From an uncultured Gammaproteobacteria bacterium (GTDB lineage: Bacteria; Pseudomonadota; Gammaproteobacteria; Pseudomonadales; UBA5518), in contig CAIYPF010000065.1 in assembly GCA_903928015.1 (NCBI GenBank), forward strand, positions 1-64,000: a stretch of DNA of 64,000 nucleotides, read 5' to 3'. The notes below the pieces were generated by a model. That model was not told the origin of the DNA, did not search any database, and worked only from the letters and a program-made list of their open reading frames with translations. How positions within the stretch are numbered: position 1 is the first letter of the stretch; the number at the start of each line of letters is the position of its first letter. The position numbers and the translations under genes were made by a program. Of the stretch, positions 19,196 to 31,163 are shown piece by piece.

Positions 19196-21472
19196 TTAGG
19201 CCACTTCGGCCTCAGGCACATCTGCTCTCACCGTCAGCTCTCCGTCTTCGACAGAGACCACCACGACACCGGCGCTCTTCTCGAGGGCGCCGAAAAGCAG
19301 GATCTCTGCAAGCGGCTTCTTGATGTACTCCTGGATCACGCGTGCCATCGGCCTCGCGCCCATCCTTTCGTCATAACCGCGCTCCACAAGCCAGTCACAG
19401 GCCTCGTCATCGATCTCGATCGTGACCTTGCGATCGGCGATCTGTGCCTGGAGTTCCGCAACGAACTTGGAAACGACCCGACGCACAACGGATTTGCCTA
19501 GCGCCCCGAACTGGATGATCGAGTCCAGACGGTTCCGGAACTCGGGTGTGAACATCTTCTTGACCGCCTCAAGGCCGTCCGTGCTCTGGTCCTGCTCCAC
19601 GAATCCGATCGACGCGCGGTTCATCTGCTCGGCACCGGCATTGGTGGTCATGACCAGAACCGTGTTGCGGAAATCGGCCTTGCGTCCGTTGTTGTCGGTA
19701 AGCGTGCCGTGATCCATGACCTGCAACAGCAGGTTGAACACCTCGGGGTGGGCCTTCTCGACCTCGTCGAGCAACAAGACGCTGTGGGGATGTTTGGTCA
19801 CGGCGTCTGTCAAAAGCCCGCCTTGATCAAAGCCGACGTAACCAGGAGGCGCACCGATAAGTCGGGAAACGGTGTGCCGTTCCATGTACTCGGACATGTC
19901 GAAGCGGATCAGCTCAAGCCCCAACGTCTTTGCCAACTGACGGCTGGCTTCCGTCTTTCCTACCCCGGTAGGGCCGGCAAACAGGAAGCATCCAATGGGC
20001 TTTTCCGGTGCCTTGAGGCCAGCCCGCGAGAGCTTTACCGCAGTAGCAAGAGCGTGCATCGCCTCGTCCTGCCCGAACACGGACTGGCGCAGATCCTCTT
20101 CAAGGGTCCGAAGGGCTTCCTTGTCGGAGGCAGAGACGTTTCGCGGCGGAATACGCGCAATCTTGGCGACGATATCTTCCATTTCTTTCACGCCGAGCAG
20201 CTTCTTGCGCCGCGACTCGGGCTGCAGGCGCTGATAGGCGCCGGCCTCGTCGATGACGTCGATCGCCTTGTCGGGCAGGAATCGATCGGTGATGTAGCGC
20301 GCCGAAAGCTCCGCTGCCGATTTGAGCGCTGCAGTGCTGTAGCGCAGCCCGTAGTGCTCCTCGAAGCGCTTGCGCAAACCCTTCAGTATCTCGAATGTCT
20401 CGGCCACGCTGGGCTCGTTGACATCAACCTTCTGGAAACGCCGGCTGAGCGCCCGGTCCTTGTCGAATATGCCGCGGAACTCCTGGAACGTCGTGGAACC
20501 GATGCAGCGGATATCGCCGGAACTGAGCAGGGGCTTCAACAGATTGGAGGCATCCATCACGCCGCCGGAGGCCGCTCCGGCCCCGATGATCGTGTGGATC
20601 TCGTCGATGAAAAGAATGGCGTGTTTCTTTTTCTTCAGTTCTGCCAGAAGGCCTTTCAGTCGCTTCTCGAAATCGCCGCGGTACTTGGTGCCCGCCAGCA
20701 ATGAGCCAAGGTCGAGCGAATAGACAACACCTGAGCGCAGCACATCAGGCACCTCCCCATCGACTATGCGCTTGGCCAAACCCTCGGCAATGGCTGTCTT
20801 GCCCACGCCGGATTCCCCGACGAGCAGTGGGTTGTTCTTGCGACGGCGGGCAAGAATCTGCGACACGCGCTCGAGTTCAGGCTCACGCCCTACAAGCGGG
20901 TCGATACGGCCGGCCCGTGCTTCATCGTTCAGATTGGTGGCATAACTCTGCAGCGGGCTCGCCTCGCCTTCCGCCGCCGGCCCCTGCTGCTCTTCCTCCG
21001 TCCCGCCTTCCGCAGAACCTGGACGCGGGTTGTCAGAGACTTTTGAAATCCCGTGGGTGATGAAATTGACCACGTCGATGCGAGCAATGTTCTGCTTCTT
21101 GAGCAGGAAGACCGCCTGGCTCTCTTGCTCGCTGAAAAGGGCGACCAAGACATTCGCCCCCGTGACCTCGGTCTTGCCCGAAGACTGGACGTGGAACACG
21201 GAACGCTGAAGAACACGCTGGAAGCCCAGCGTGGGTTCGGTCTCACGGTCCGTTTCGGACTCGGGAATGACGGGTGTGGTGGTCTCGACAAACTCGGAGA
21301 GTTCGCCGCTCAGCACGCTGATGTCTGCTCCGCAGGCCCGAAGTACCCGGGTGGCAGCCTCGTTCTCCAGGAGAGCGAGCAGCAGGTGCTCCACCGTCAT
21401 GTACTCATGCCGGCGGGACCTCGCCTGCTTGAAGGCGGTGTTCAAGTTGAATTCAAGGTCTTTGCTCAGCAT
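19196..21472 (-). CDS. clpA: ClpA, ATPase subunit of the ClpAP protease
   Basis: The 758-residue AAA+ unfoldase feeds substrates into ClpP. The Clp N-domain (1-145), where ClpS docks, is followed by an acidic/Gly-rich linker, AAA1 with Walker A GESGVGKT (219-226) and DEIH-type Walker B, and AAA2 with GPTGVGKT near 500 and the [10 protein letters not shown] segment. Length and order match E. coli ClpA. It lies 75 bases downstream of clpS on the same strand, so the two are probably cotranscribed. The clpP gene is not in the window. Confidence 0.97.
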   Translation of the reverse strand: MLSKDLEFNLNTAFKQARSRRHEYMTVEHLLLALLENEAATRVLRACGADISVLSGELSEFVETTTPVIPESETDRETEPTLGFQRVLQRSVFHVQSSGKTEVTGANVLVALFSEQESQAVFLLKKQNIARIDVVNFITHGISKVSDNPRPGSAEGGTEEEQQGPAAEGEASPLQSYATNLNDEARAGRIDPLVGREPELERVSQILARRRKNNPLLVGESGVGKTAIAEGLAKRIVDGEVPDVLRSGVVYSLDLGSLLAGTKYRGDFEKRLKGLLAELKKKKHAILFIDEIHTIIGAGAASGGVMDASNLLKPLLSSGDIRCIGSTTFQEFRGIFDKDRALSRRFQKVDVNEPSVAETFEILKGLRKRFEEHYGLRYSTAALKSAAELSARYITDRFLPDKAIDVIDEAGAYQRLQPESRRKKLLGVKEMEDIVAKIARIPPRNVSASDKEALRTLEEDLRQSVFGQDEAMHALATAVKLSRAGLKAPEKPIGCFLFAGPTGVGKTEASRQLAKTLGLELIRFDMSEYMERHTVSRLIGAPPGYVGFDQGGLLTDAVTKHPHSVLLLDEVEKAHPEVFNLLLQVMDHGTLTDNNGRKADFRNTVLVMTTNAGAEQMNRASIGFVEQDQSTDGLEAVKKMFTPEFRNRLDSIIQFGALGKSVVRRVVSKFVAELQAQIADRKVTIEIDDEACDWLVERGYDERMGARPMARVIQEYIKKPLAEILLFGALEKSAGVVVVSVEDGELTVRADVPEAEVA

Positions 21473-21547
21473 CCTGGATCTCCTGATCTGCGGGGCAACC
21501 CGACAGCATCGACCGCCACAATCCCGTAACCCATAGCCCGCGAAGCC

Positions 21548-21892
21548 TCAGGCATCTCCGGCCGCCTCGATCTCGCAGAGCAAAGGGTGCTGGTGCTCGC
21601 GGGCATACCGGTTGACCTGCGCCGCCTTTGTCTCTGCGATGTCACGCGGGTAAGTGCCACAGGCAGCGCGCCCCTCGGTGTGCACCGCCAGCATGATGCG
21701 GGTGGCCTGCTCCCGCCCCATACCAAAAAACTGTTGAAGTACGTCGACCACGAACTCCATGGGCGTGTAGTCATCGTTCAGCATTACGACTTGGAACATC
21801 GGCGGGCGCTTGAGTTCCGGCGTTGTCTCCTGAACCAGCATGTCGCCATCCCGGCGAGGAGCGGTCTTCTGCGCCTGAGCCCTTGGTTCCAT
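21548..21892 (-). CDS. clpS: ClpA adaptor ClpS
   Basis: This 114-residue adaptor recognises N-terminal Leu, Phe, Trp and Tyr and hands the protein to ClpA. The binding-pocket region [17 protein letters not shown] and the helices with [14 protein letters not shown] and ETKAAQVN...HPLLCEIE are diagnostic. The start is uncertain: ATG at 21892 gives the usual length with a poor ribosome site, while ATGs at 21943 and 21937 would add 15-17 residues. It diverges from cspD. Confidence 0.95.
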   Translation of the reverse strand: MEPRAQAQKTAPRRDGDMLVQETTPELKRPPMFQVVMLNDDYTPMEFVVDVLQQFFGMGREQATRIMLAVHTEGRAACGTYPRDIAETKAAQVNRYAREHQHPLLCEIEAAGDA

Positions 21893-22000
21893 AGAAATGC
21901 CAAGCCCGCGAATCCGTGTGACTACGCAACCCTTCATACGCATTGAGACTCTTTCATGGATTGCCCGCAGGTACAAGACAAACGCAATTCGCGCTCGCCC

Positions 22001-22029
22001 TTGACTCGCCCTTGCCGGGTCGGCTAAAA
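22001..22029 (+). promoter_or_regulatory. Sigma-70-type promoter for cspD
   Basis: A -35 box TTGACT (22001-22006) and a -10 box CTAAAA (22024-22029) are spaced by exactly 17 bases. Transcription would start near 22036, leaving a leader of about 75 bases before the cspD ATG. The match was found by eye. Confidence 0.6.
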
Positions 22030-22042
22030 AAAGACCAACGGC

Positions 22043-22096
22043 GCTCTCTAAAGAGCAGCCACACATAATGACAACAAGCGATGCCCTTAAAGGGCA
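22043..22096 (+). promoter_or_regulatory. Two perfect hairpins in the cspD leader
   Basis: GCTCT/AGAGC (22043-22047 with 22052-22056) would fold right after the predicted transcript start. TGCCCTT/AAGGGCA (22082-22088 with 22090-22096) forms a near-continuous 15-base palindrome ending 14 bases before the ATG. The first could protect the 5' end; the second could be an operator or a structure limiting ribosome access. Roles are inferred. Confidence 0.5.
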
Positions 22097-22110
22097 CTGG
22101 GATCGAAGCC

Positions 22111-22344
22111 ATGCATACGGGCATCGTCAAGTGGTTCAACAACGCCAAAGGTTACGGCTTCATCCTGCCGGACGAGGGTAGCGCAGAGGTCTTCGCGCAC
22201 TACTCCGCCATCGTCATGGAAGGCTACAAGACCCTGAGGGCCGGGCAACCTGTCAAATTCGAAGTTGAGGCCGGCCCCAAGGGGATGCACGCGGTGGCTA
22301 TAGAAGCCCTCGAGGGCATTTCGGTGTCGGCGTTCTCGGGTTGA
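22111..22344 (+). CDS. cspD: CspD-like cold-shock domain protein
   Basis: The 77-residue protein is a single cold-shock domain that binds single-stranded nucleic acid. RNP1-like KGYGFI (about 14-19) and RNP2-like VFAHYSAI are present. The extended C-terminus and its location facing clpS, next to icd, match CspD, a stationary-phase replication inhibitor in E. coli, rather than the CspA type. The ATG at 22111 starts [11 protein letters not shown]; an upstream ATG at 22081 lies in the leader hairpin and is unlikely. A leader of about 75 bases precedes it. Confidence 0.93.
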   Translation: MHTGIVKWFNNAKGYGFILPDEGSAEVFAHYSAIVMEGYKTLRAGQPVKFEVEAGPKGMHAVAIEALEGISVSAFSG

Positions 22345-22351
22345 GCGAGAG

Positions 22352-22378
22352 GTGCTGCCCGGGAATACCGGGCAGCAC
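22352..22378. terminator. Convergent terminator between cspD and icd
   Basis: GTGCTGCCCGG (22352-22362) and CCGGGCAGCAC (22368-22378) pair perfectly over 11 bases around the loop GAATA. The stem can extend by two further pairs, one of them a G-T wobble. It lies between the two convergent stops, so it can end both transcripts, though no long T tract follows. Confidence 0.8.
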
Positions 22379-22388
22379 TTACCACTTC

Positions 22389-23642
<1,254 letters not shown>

Positions 23643-23703
23643 GTGTTTCTCCAGGAAAAATGAACTCGAGATCACTGGGCCGCTGGCGAGCCCACGCGGC
23701 CGG

Positions 23704-23712
23704 AGTATAGCA
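23704..23712 (-). promoter_or_regulatory. Extended -10 promoter of icd
   Basis: On the minus strand TGCTATACT combines a TGn extension with a TATACT -10 box. No good -35 hexamer stands 16-18 bases upstream, as is usual for extended -10 promoters. The leader to the icd ATG would be about 55-60 bases. The same nine bases occur before the DAHP synthase gene and before the 44-residue membrane protein gene. Confidence 0.55.
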
Positions 23713-23751
23713 TCGCCCAAGCCAACCTCAGGCCCCGCATTCGGACTAGCC

Positions 23752-24372
23752 GTGTCGTCTCCGATCATCCTTCTCAACAAGCCTTTCGGCGTTCTCAGCC
23801 AGTTCACGGATGAGGCTGGCCGGCCCACACTGGCGGGCCTGCTGCACGCGCCCGGTTTTCGTCCGGCGGGGCGCCTCGATGCAGACTCCGAAGGCCTGCT
23901 GGTGCTGTGCGACGACGGAGCCCTGCAGGCTCGAATCGCCTCACCCAGACACAAACTCCTTAAGACATATCGTGTTCAGGTCGAGGGAGAGATCGATCAG
24001 GCCGCAGCTACGCAGCTATGCAGGGGCGTCGCGCTGAACGACGGCCCCGCCCGGGCGGTATCAGCCAGACCCATAGCGGCTCCGCTGCTGTGGGAGAGAC
24101 ACCCCCCGGTGCGATTCCGCGCCCACATACCCACGAGTTGGCTCGAGATTGTGCTTGACGAGGGCCGCAATCGGCAGGTGCGCCGCATGACGGCCGCCGT
24201 GGGCTTCCCTACCCTCCGGCTTGTTCGCTGGCGAATCGGCCCCTGGTGCGTCGAGGGCCTGGCGCCCGGCGCGTGGCGCAGAGAGATCGCAGAACTTGGC
24301 GTCGCTGCCCACGGTCGCGGCCAGACATCGCAGAACGGCATAATGCGCCGCCCTCGGAGAGCACCCGCATGA
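23752..24372 (+). CDS. rluE: Pseudouridine synthase of the RluE type
   Basis: This 206-residue RsuA-family enzyme isomerises a uridine in rRNA; in E. coli RluE modifies 23S position 2457. The catalytic Asp is D43 in [11 protein letters not shown], with KTYRVQVEG and [25 protein letters not shown] following. The S4 domain of larger relatives is absent, as in RluE. The GTG at 23752 gives the natural start of the catalytic domain. Its stop overlaps the nudJ ATG. The exact rRNA target is inferred from family type. Confidence 0.88.
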   Translation: MSSPIILLNKPFGVLSQFTDEAGRPTLAGLLHAPGFRPAGRLDADSEGLLVLCDDGALQARIASPRHKLLKTYRVQVEGEIDQAAATQLCRGVALNDGPARAVSARPIAAPLLWERHPPVRFRAHIPTSWLEIVLDEGRNRQVRRMTAAVGFPTLRLVRWRIGPWCVEGLAPGAWRREIAELGVAAHGRGQTSQNGIMRRPRRAPA

Positions 24373-24842
24373 GCACCGACATTCGCCCCTGGCTTCCACG
24401 CGTCACTGTTGCAACGGTGGTCTTCGAAAAGGGCCGCTACCTGCTTGTCGAGGAAATAGCCGAGACCGGACGCCCCGTATTGAATCAGCCTGCAGGGCAT
24501 CTGGAGCCCGGCGAATCACTTGCCGAGGCTGCTGTGCGAGAAACCCTCGAAGAAAGCGGCTGGCACGTGCAGATCGAAGCCCTTCTCGGGGCCTCTCTTC
24601 TCACCAATGCCATCACCGGCATCACTTACTACCGTACAACTTTCCTGGCACGCCCGCTGCGCCACGATCCGGAGCATGTGCTCGACAGCGAGATTCTCGG
24701 TCCACGCTGGATGAGCTACGAGGAGATCGTGGCGGACCTGTCGAAGCTCCGGAGCGAGTCGGTGCTGGCGACAATCGAGCAACACCGATCCGGCGTCAGC
24801 TTTCCCGCAGATACGTTCTTTTATCCCAGGCCCGCGACATGA
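24369..24842 (+). CDS. nudJ: Nudix hydrolase NudJ
   Basis: This 157-residue phosphatase carries a complete Nudix box ([23 protein letters not shown], written here only as its pattern Gx5Ex7REUxEExGU). E. coli NudJ hydrolyses nucleoside di- and triphosphates and the thiamin precursor HMP-PP. The ATG overlaps the upstream rluE stop and its own stop overlaps the mnmA ATG, so the three genes are translationally chained. The preference for HMP-PP versus other substrates cannot be read from sequence. Confidence 0.9.
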   Translation: MSTDIRPWLPRVTVATVVFEKGRYLLVEEIAETGRPVLNQPAGHLEPGESLAEAAVRETLEESGWHVQIEALLGASLLTNAITGITYYRTTFLARPLRHDPEHVLDSEILGPRWMSYEEIVADLSKLRSESVLATIEQHRSGVSFPADTFFYPRPAT

Positions 24843-25927
24843 ACACCCGGGGGGAGTCTGTCATCGTCGGTCTGTCCGGTGGTGTGGATTCCGCGGTGAG
24901 TGCTTTCCTGCTGCTCGAGCAGGGTTATTCCGTCGAAGGCCTGTTCATGAAGAACTGGGACGAGGACGACGGCACCGAGTACTGCACCGCGAAGGCCGAT
25001 CTCGCCGATGCGCAAGCGGTGTGCGCCCAACTCGGGATCCGACTGCACACGGCCAACTTCGCCGCGGAGTACTGGGATAACGTCTTCGAGCATTTCCTCG
25101 CGGAGTACCGGGCCGGCCGCACGCCCAACCCCGACGTTCTCTGCAATCGCGAGATCAAGTTCAAGGTCTTCGCGGAGTACGCGGCCACGCTGGGGGCCGA
25201 CATGATCGCCACCGGCCACTATGCCCGGCTCGAGCGCGACGGCGGGCGGGTACGCCTGCTCACGGGCCTGGACGCCGGCAAAGACCAGACCTATTTCCTC
25301 CACGCTGTCGCCGGGAAGCAGCTGGAGCGATGCCTTTTCCCCGTTGGCGAACTGCCCAAGAGCGAGGTCCGCCGGATAGCAAGGGAGCGGGGCTTCGGCG
25401 TAGCGTCCAAGAAGGACAGCACGGGAATCTGCTTCATCGGGGAACGGCGCTTTGCCGACTTCCTGAAGCGTTACCTACCCGCCCTGCCGGGCGAGATACG
25501 CAGCGTCGATGGCAGAGTGCTCGGAAAGCACCATGGCCTGATGTACTACACCCTGGGCCAGCGACAGGGGCTGGGAATAGGAGGTGTGAGCGGGCTCGCA
25601 GAGGACGCGTGGTACGTGGTCGACAAAGACCTCTCATCCAACACGCTCCTCGTGGGCCAGGGCGCCATGCACCCTGCCCTTCTCTCGGCGGGGCTCGAGT
25701 GCTCTGGACTCCACTGGATCGACGGCTCGCCCGGGGAAGGTCCGTTGGCAGCACGGATCCGTTATCGCCAGGCTGATCAGGCTTGTACGCTGGAAGAGGT
25801 AGACCGTGGCCGCGGACATGTCCGCTTCACACAGCCCCAACGTGCCGTCACGCCGGGACAGTACGTCGTCTTTTATCAGGGGGAGCATTGCCTGGGGGGC
25901 GGCGTGATCGAGTCGCGAATCCCGTGA
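24839..25927 (+). CDS. mnmA: tRNA-specific 2-thiouridylase MnmA
   Basis: The 362-residue enzyme thiolates U34 of tRNAs for Lys, Glu and Gln. The PP-loop SGGVDS (13-18) binds ATP, and the two catalytic cysteines are C102 ([10 protein letters not shown]) and C198 (STGICFIGE). KDQTYFLH and the C-terminal beta-barrel domain are present. Its start overlaps nudJ and its stop overlaps the hflD GTG. The mnmA-hflD-purB order is standard in gammaproteobacteria. Confidence 0.97.
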   Translation: MNTRGESVIVGLSGGVDSAVSAFLLLEQGYSVEGLFMKNWDEDDGTEYCTAKADLADAQAVCAQLGIRLHTANFAAEYWDNVFEHFLAEYRAGRTPNPDVLCNREIKFKVFAEYAATLGADMIATGHYARLERDGGRVRLLTGLDAGKDQTYFLHAVAGKQLERCLFPVGELPKSEVRRIARERGFGVASKKDSTGICFIGERRFADFLKRYLPALPGEIRSVDGRVLGKHHGLMYYTLGQRQGLGIGGVSGLAEDAWYVVDKDLSSNTLLVGQGAMHPALLSAGLECSGLHWIDGSPGEGPLAARIRYRQADQACTLEEVDRGRGHVRFTQPQRAVTPGQYVVFYQGEHCLGGGVIESRIP

Positions 25928-26568
25928 AGCAAGCGCCCGACACACGCCTGAGGGACCAAGCCGTTGCGCTGGCTGCAGTCGTACAGTCAGCCCTGCTGGT
26001 CGACTTGCTGTCCAAGGAAGGGACTGCGCCTGCTGCTGGAATGCAGTCACTCGCGGATAGCCTGTTCCGTTTCGAATGGGAGCGCGTCGAAGACGTCTAT
26101 GGCGGATTACCTGCTATCAACAGGGGGCTGGAAGCGCTAGGGGACCTGCTGCAAGCCGGCAACACCACCGAGCACCGTGCGGCCCTGCGCTACACGCTGG
26201 CGATGCTTCACCTGGGCCGGCAGCTTGCCAGCGATCCAGCTCGCCTCGGCGCCATTCGCAACCGACTCGAGCACGCCGCGCTGAAGCAAGCGCACTTCAG
26301 CAGTCGCTTTGACGAGCTGGCCGCAAATCTGGCCGCGATCTACCAGGATTGCGTGAGCACGAAGCGCTACCGCATCCAGGTGAACGGGAGCGCGCGCCAC
26401 CTTCAGGATCCTCGGGTTGCCGAGCGCATACGTGCCCTGCTGCTGTGCGGGCTTCGCGCAGCCGTACTCTGGCGTCATCTGGGAGGCCGGCGACACAGAT
26501 TGCCTCTCGAGCGCCGGAAGCTGCTCGCTGCGGTTGCCGCATTGCATGAGCTATCATCGGCACCCTGA
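25924..26568 (+). CDS. hflD: High-frequency lysogenisation protein HflD homologue
   Basis: This 214-residue, largely helical protein matches the HflD family by position between mnmA and purB and by segments such as [19 protein letters not shown] and [20 protein letters not shown]. coli HflD is membrane-associated and binds phage lambda CII; its host function is poorly known. The GTG start at 25924 overlaps the mnmA stop. There is no signal peptide. Confidence 0.9.
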   Translation: MKQAPDTRLRDQAVALAAVVQSALLVDLLSKEGTAPAAGMQSLADSLFRFEWERVEDVYGGLPAINRGLEALGDLLQAGNTTEHRAALRYTLAMLHLGRQLASDPARLGAIRNRLEHAALKQAHFSSRFDELAANLAAIYQDCVSTKRYRIQVNGSARHLQDPRVAERIRALLLCGLRAAVLWRHLGGRRHRLPLERRKLLAAVAALHELSSAP

Positions 26569-28005
<1,437 letters not shown>

Positions 28006-28009
28006 ACGC

Positions 28010-28504
28010 GTGGTACTTCCCAACACAGAGGGACGCCGGGAACTCGATTCCGCGGAAAACAAGGTCGCTGCCCTGACAGAGTTGCTGCGAGGGGCGGAGA
28101 GGATCGTCCGTATTCTGAGCGACGAACTCGAGCCGGCTCTGTTCGATCACCCGGATATCGCAGCGGAACTCTCGCGCCTCGCACGGCAGGGTCGTCAGTG
28201 TGAAGTCCGGATACTGCTGAAAAACAGCCAGCACCTGACGCGGCGCTCACACCGCATCGGCAACCTGCACCGAAGGCTGACGTCATCAGTCCAGATACGC
28301 AAACCTACGCGACTTCCCGATAACTTCTCGGCCAACTATGTCCTCATCGACGATTGCGGCGTGTATTTCATGCCGATGGAAGACGACAAGTTCTGCTTCC
28401 TGAACCCGAGCGACCGCCCGCTGGTGAAGCACTTCAGCCTGCAGTTCGATGATATGTGGGCCCGGGCCGTACAGGATCCGGAGTTACGGGTCATGCCTCT
28501 CTGA
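28010..28504 (+). CDS. PLD-like conserved protein (DUF7931 type)
   Basis: This 164-residue protein lacks a signal peptide. The pattern starting at RRELDSAENKVAALTELLRGA, followed by a segment like LEPALFDHPDIAAELSRLA and ending QFDDMWARAVQDPELRVMPL, resembles small proteins annotated as a phospholipase-D-like domain of unknown function. Canonical HxKxxxxD motifs are absent, so catalysis is doubtful. A GTG at 28010 is preceded by AGGAG seven bases upstream, better than any upstream start inside purB. Coupling to purB suggests cotranscription; the role is unknown. Confidence 0.8.
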   Translation: MVLPNTEGRRELDSAENKVAALTELLRGAERIVRILSDELEPALFDHPDIAAELSRLARQGRQCEVRILLKNSQHLTRRSHRIGNLHRRLTSSVQIRKPTRLPDNFSANYVLIDDCGVYFMPMEDDKFCFLNPSDRPLVKHFSLQFDDMWARAVQDPELRVMPL

Positions 28505-28530
28505 TCGCAGAAACCGGGGATTCCAGAATC

Positions 28531-29643
28531 ATGCGGCACCACCTCATTACGACAGCATTCCTCTGGGTTTTTCTTGCCGCGACTGCCGCGGCAGCCCCGC
28601 AAACCCGCAACGTGGTGCTGATCACTCTCGATGGCGTGCGGACGCAGGAGATGTTCGGCGGGCTCGATGAAATCATCGCGGCTCACTCGGCGATACAGCC
28701 TTACTCGGAGATCGAAACGATCCGTTCGCGCTTCATGGGTGCAACGCCCGAGACCCGCAGGGAAGCGCTGATGCCCGTGATGTGGAAGGAACTCGTGCCG
28801 CGCGGCGTCATCTTCGGCAACCGGGATCATGGCTCGGTGATGCGGGTAGAGAATCCGCACTGCTTCTCAGCCCCCGGATACACCGAGATGCTCACGGGGG
28901 CCCCACGCAAAGAGGTCACCAGTAACGACATCCGCCGGTACCCCTACATCACCGCTCCGGAAGTGCTCGCACGAAATCTCCAACTGCCCTTCGGCGCGGT
29001 TGCCCAGATCGGCTCCTGGGACGGATTTGCGTCCGCGGCCGCGAGCCGTGACGGACGGATCCTCACGACCGGGGGCTTCGATGCACTGCCTCCACGGCTC
29101 TCCACACCCGCCATCGACCAACTCGTCGCGCTGCGCAAGGATGTGCTCGGACTCTGGGAGGAAGGCAGCGAAGATGTCCTCAGCTTTCGCATCGCCGAAG
29201 CCTACCTCGGAGCACAACGGCCGAGGTTCTTGTGGATTGGCCTCGGCAATTCGGATGACTGGGCGCACGCAGACCGTTACGACAGATTGCTGGTATACCT
29301 CAATCGCGCAGACCGTCTGATCGGCGAGCTCTGGGCCAGTATTCAGTCCAGCGAACACTATCGTGACCGCACCACGCTGGTGGTCACCACGGATCACGGG
29401 CGTGGCATCAAGGGAAAAGACTGGTCGGAGCACGATTGCAGCATTCCGGGCAGCGAGTTCATTTGGGCACTGGTCCTCGGGCCCGACACCCCCGCCGTCG
29501 GCGAGGCGAGCAACACGCCGGAACTGCACCAGGGCCAGATCGCCGCGACACTGCTGCAGTATTTCCGGATACCGTCCTCGGCACTCGGGCCGCTGGCACG
29601 CCCCGCCCTTCCCGACACATTGATCGAGACAACGGCTCCCTGA
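28531..29643 (+). CDS. Exported alkaline-phosphatase-superfamily hydrolase
   Basis: This 370-residue protein starts with a signal peptide (about 1-21, ending TAAAA). The first metal/nucleophile site LITLDGVRTQEMFGG has D34 and probable nucleophile T38, and the distal site TTDHGRG has D288 and H289, as in type I phosphodiesterases, nucleotide pyrophosphatases and sulfatases. The His-rich ending and the LWIGLGNSDDWAHADRYD motif fit metal binding. It is probably a periplasmic phosphoesterase; the substrate is unknown. The gene follows the PLD-like gene by 26 bases and precedes a flavoprotein. Confidence 0.85.
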   Translation: MRHHLITTAFLWVFLAATAAAAPQTRNVVLITLDGVRTQEMFGGLDEIIAAHSAIQPYSEIETIRSRFMGATPETRREALMPVMWKELVPRGVIFGNRDHGSVMRVENPHCFSAPGYTEMLTGAPRKEVTSNDIRRYPYITAPEVLARNLQLPFGAVAQIGSWDGFASAAASRDGRILTTGGFDALPPRLSTPAIDQLVALRKDVLGLWEEGSEDVLSFRIAEAYLGAQRPRFLWIGLGNSDDWAHADRYDRLLVYLNRADRLIGELWASIQSSEHYRDRTTLVVTTDHGRGIKGKDWSEHDCSIPGSEFIWALVLGPDTPAVGEASNTPELHQGQIAATLLQYFRIPSSALGPLARPALPDTLIETTAP

Positions 29644-29675
29644 AGCCTCCTACACACGCACAAGGACACACCTGA

Positions 29676-31160
29676 GTGAGCGACTCCCGCACCATGGCAA
29701 CACGCCCTCGCCACATCTCCAGCGTCAGCGCCTGGGACTTCGAAACCGACGTTGCCGTCGCAGGCTTCGGCGGCGCCGGCGCCTGCGCGGCCATCGAGGC
29801 GCACGATCAGGGCGCCCGAGTGATGATCTTCGAACTGGCCAGCGATTCTGGGGGTTCCACCCGCCTGTCCAGCGCCGAGATCTACATGGGCGCGGGCACG
29901 CGCGTGCAGAAGGCCTGCGGCATCGAGGACAGCGTCGAGGACATGTTCAACTTCCTCATGGCATCGAACGGCCCCATCGCCGACGAAGCCAAGGTACGTG
30001 CTTACTGCGAGGGCAGCGTCGAGCACTTCGACTGGCTCACGCAGACACTGGGCGTGCCGTACAAGGACTCCGTCTATCCGCACCGCGCGATCATGGCGCT
30101 GACCGACGACTGCCTGCTGTACACCGGTAGCGAGAAAGCCTGGCCCTTCCCCGACGTCGCCCGACCCGCTCCGCGCGGCCACAACCTCCAGATCGAAGGC
30201 GATAACGGGGGGCCGCTTTTTGCGAGCATTCTCCGACGCAACGTCGAGGAGCGAGGCATCGCAGTGCACTTCGAAGCACGGGTACTCACGCTGATCACCG
30301 ATGACAGTGGCGCCGTACACGGCCTGGTGGTCCGCATCGACCAGCAGGAGAAGCTGGTGCGAGCGCGAAGTGGCGTAGTGCTTTGCTGCGGCGGCTTCGT
30401 GATGAATGAAGACATGCTGCGCAAACACGCCCCGATGCTGCTCGGCGCTTCCCAACCGATCGGCAATCCCGGTGATACCGGCAGCGGGATCCTCATGGGT
30501 CAAGGGGTTGGCGCCGCCGCGATAAACATGCACGAGGGCTTCGTCAGTGTGCCTTACTACCCGCCCGCCTCACTGACTCGGGGCATTTTCGTGAACGCAC
30601 AAGGCCAGCGTTTCATCAACGAAGACTGCTATCACGGTCGCGTAGGCTATTACTGCCTCCAGCAACCCGGTCAGCGCGTGTTCCTGGTGGCCAGCGCGGA
30701 CGACTTCGGCAGCTATCCGGAAGGGAGCTACCTGAACGCGCAGTTCGCCGGAACGGCAGAGGAATCAGTGGCAGAGCTCGAGGCAGAAATCGGGCTCCCC
30801 GAAGGCAGCCTGCAGCAGACGATCGCTTACTACAACAGCCACGCCGAGCGTGGTGAGGATCCGCTGTTCCACAAGGCAGCCGAGTGGACCACGCCGCTCA
30901 ACTTGCCGCTGGCTGCAATTGATTGCTCACCCGGGCGCGGAGCGTTTTACCCCTTCTTCACCCTTGGCGGCCTTGATACTCGCGTCACGGGCGAAGTCCT
31001 CACACCTGAAGGCGAAATCATTCCGGGCCTTTACGCCGCCGGGCGCACCGCCTGCGGCGTGCCCCGCACGGCGGCGGGCTACTGCAGCGGGATCTCGGTT
31101 GGAGACGCGAGTTTCTCTGGCCGCAAGGCCGGGCTCAGTGCCGCGAAAAGAACCTGCTGA
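29676..31160 (+). CDS. FAD-binding dehydrogenase (3-ketosteroid dehydrogenase / fumarate reductase flavoprotein family)
   Basis: This 494-residue flavoprotein has the dinucleotide motif AGFGGAGACAAIEA near 29-42, ending with acidic E53, then GGSTRLSSAEIYMGAG. The C-terminal flavin segment GLYAAGRTACGVPRTAAGYC matches the fumarate-reductase/KstD fold. Within it, the gene resembles proteins annotated as 3-oxosteroid 1-dehydrogenases or related enone reductases, but no catalytic tyrosine set can be assigned with confidence. The GTG at 29676 has AAGGA upstream; an ATG at 29694 is the alternative. An SDR converges on it four bases beyond the stop. Confidence 0.85.
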   Translation: MSDSRTMATRPRHISSVSAWDFETDVAVAGFGGAGACAAIEAHDQGARVMIFELASDSGGSTRLSSAEIYMGAGTRVQKACGIEDSVEDMFNFLMASNGPIADEAKVRAYCEGSVEHFDWLTQTLGVPYKDSVYPHRAIMALTDDCLLYTGSEKAWPFPDVARPAPRGHNLQIEGDNGGPLFASILRRNVEERGIAVHFEARVLTLITDDSGAVHGLVVRIDQQEKLVRARSGVVLCCGGFVMNEDMLRKHAPMLLGASQPIGNPGDTGSGILMGQGVGAAAINMHEGFVSVPYYPPASLTRGIFVNAQGQRFINEDCYHGRVGYYCLQQPGQRVFLVASADDFGSYPEGSYLNAQFAGTAEESVAELEAEIGLPEGSLQQTIAYYNSHAERGEDPLFHKAAEWTTPLNLPLAAIDCSPGRGAFYPFFTLGGLDTRVTGEVLTPEGEIIPGLYAAGRTACGVPRTAAGYCSGISVGDASFSGRKAGLSAAKRTC

Positions 31161-31163
31161 GCC

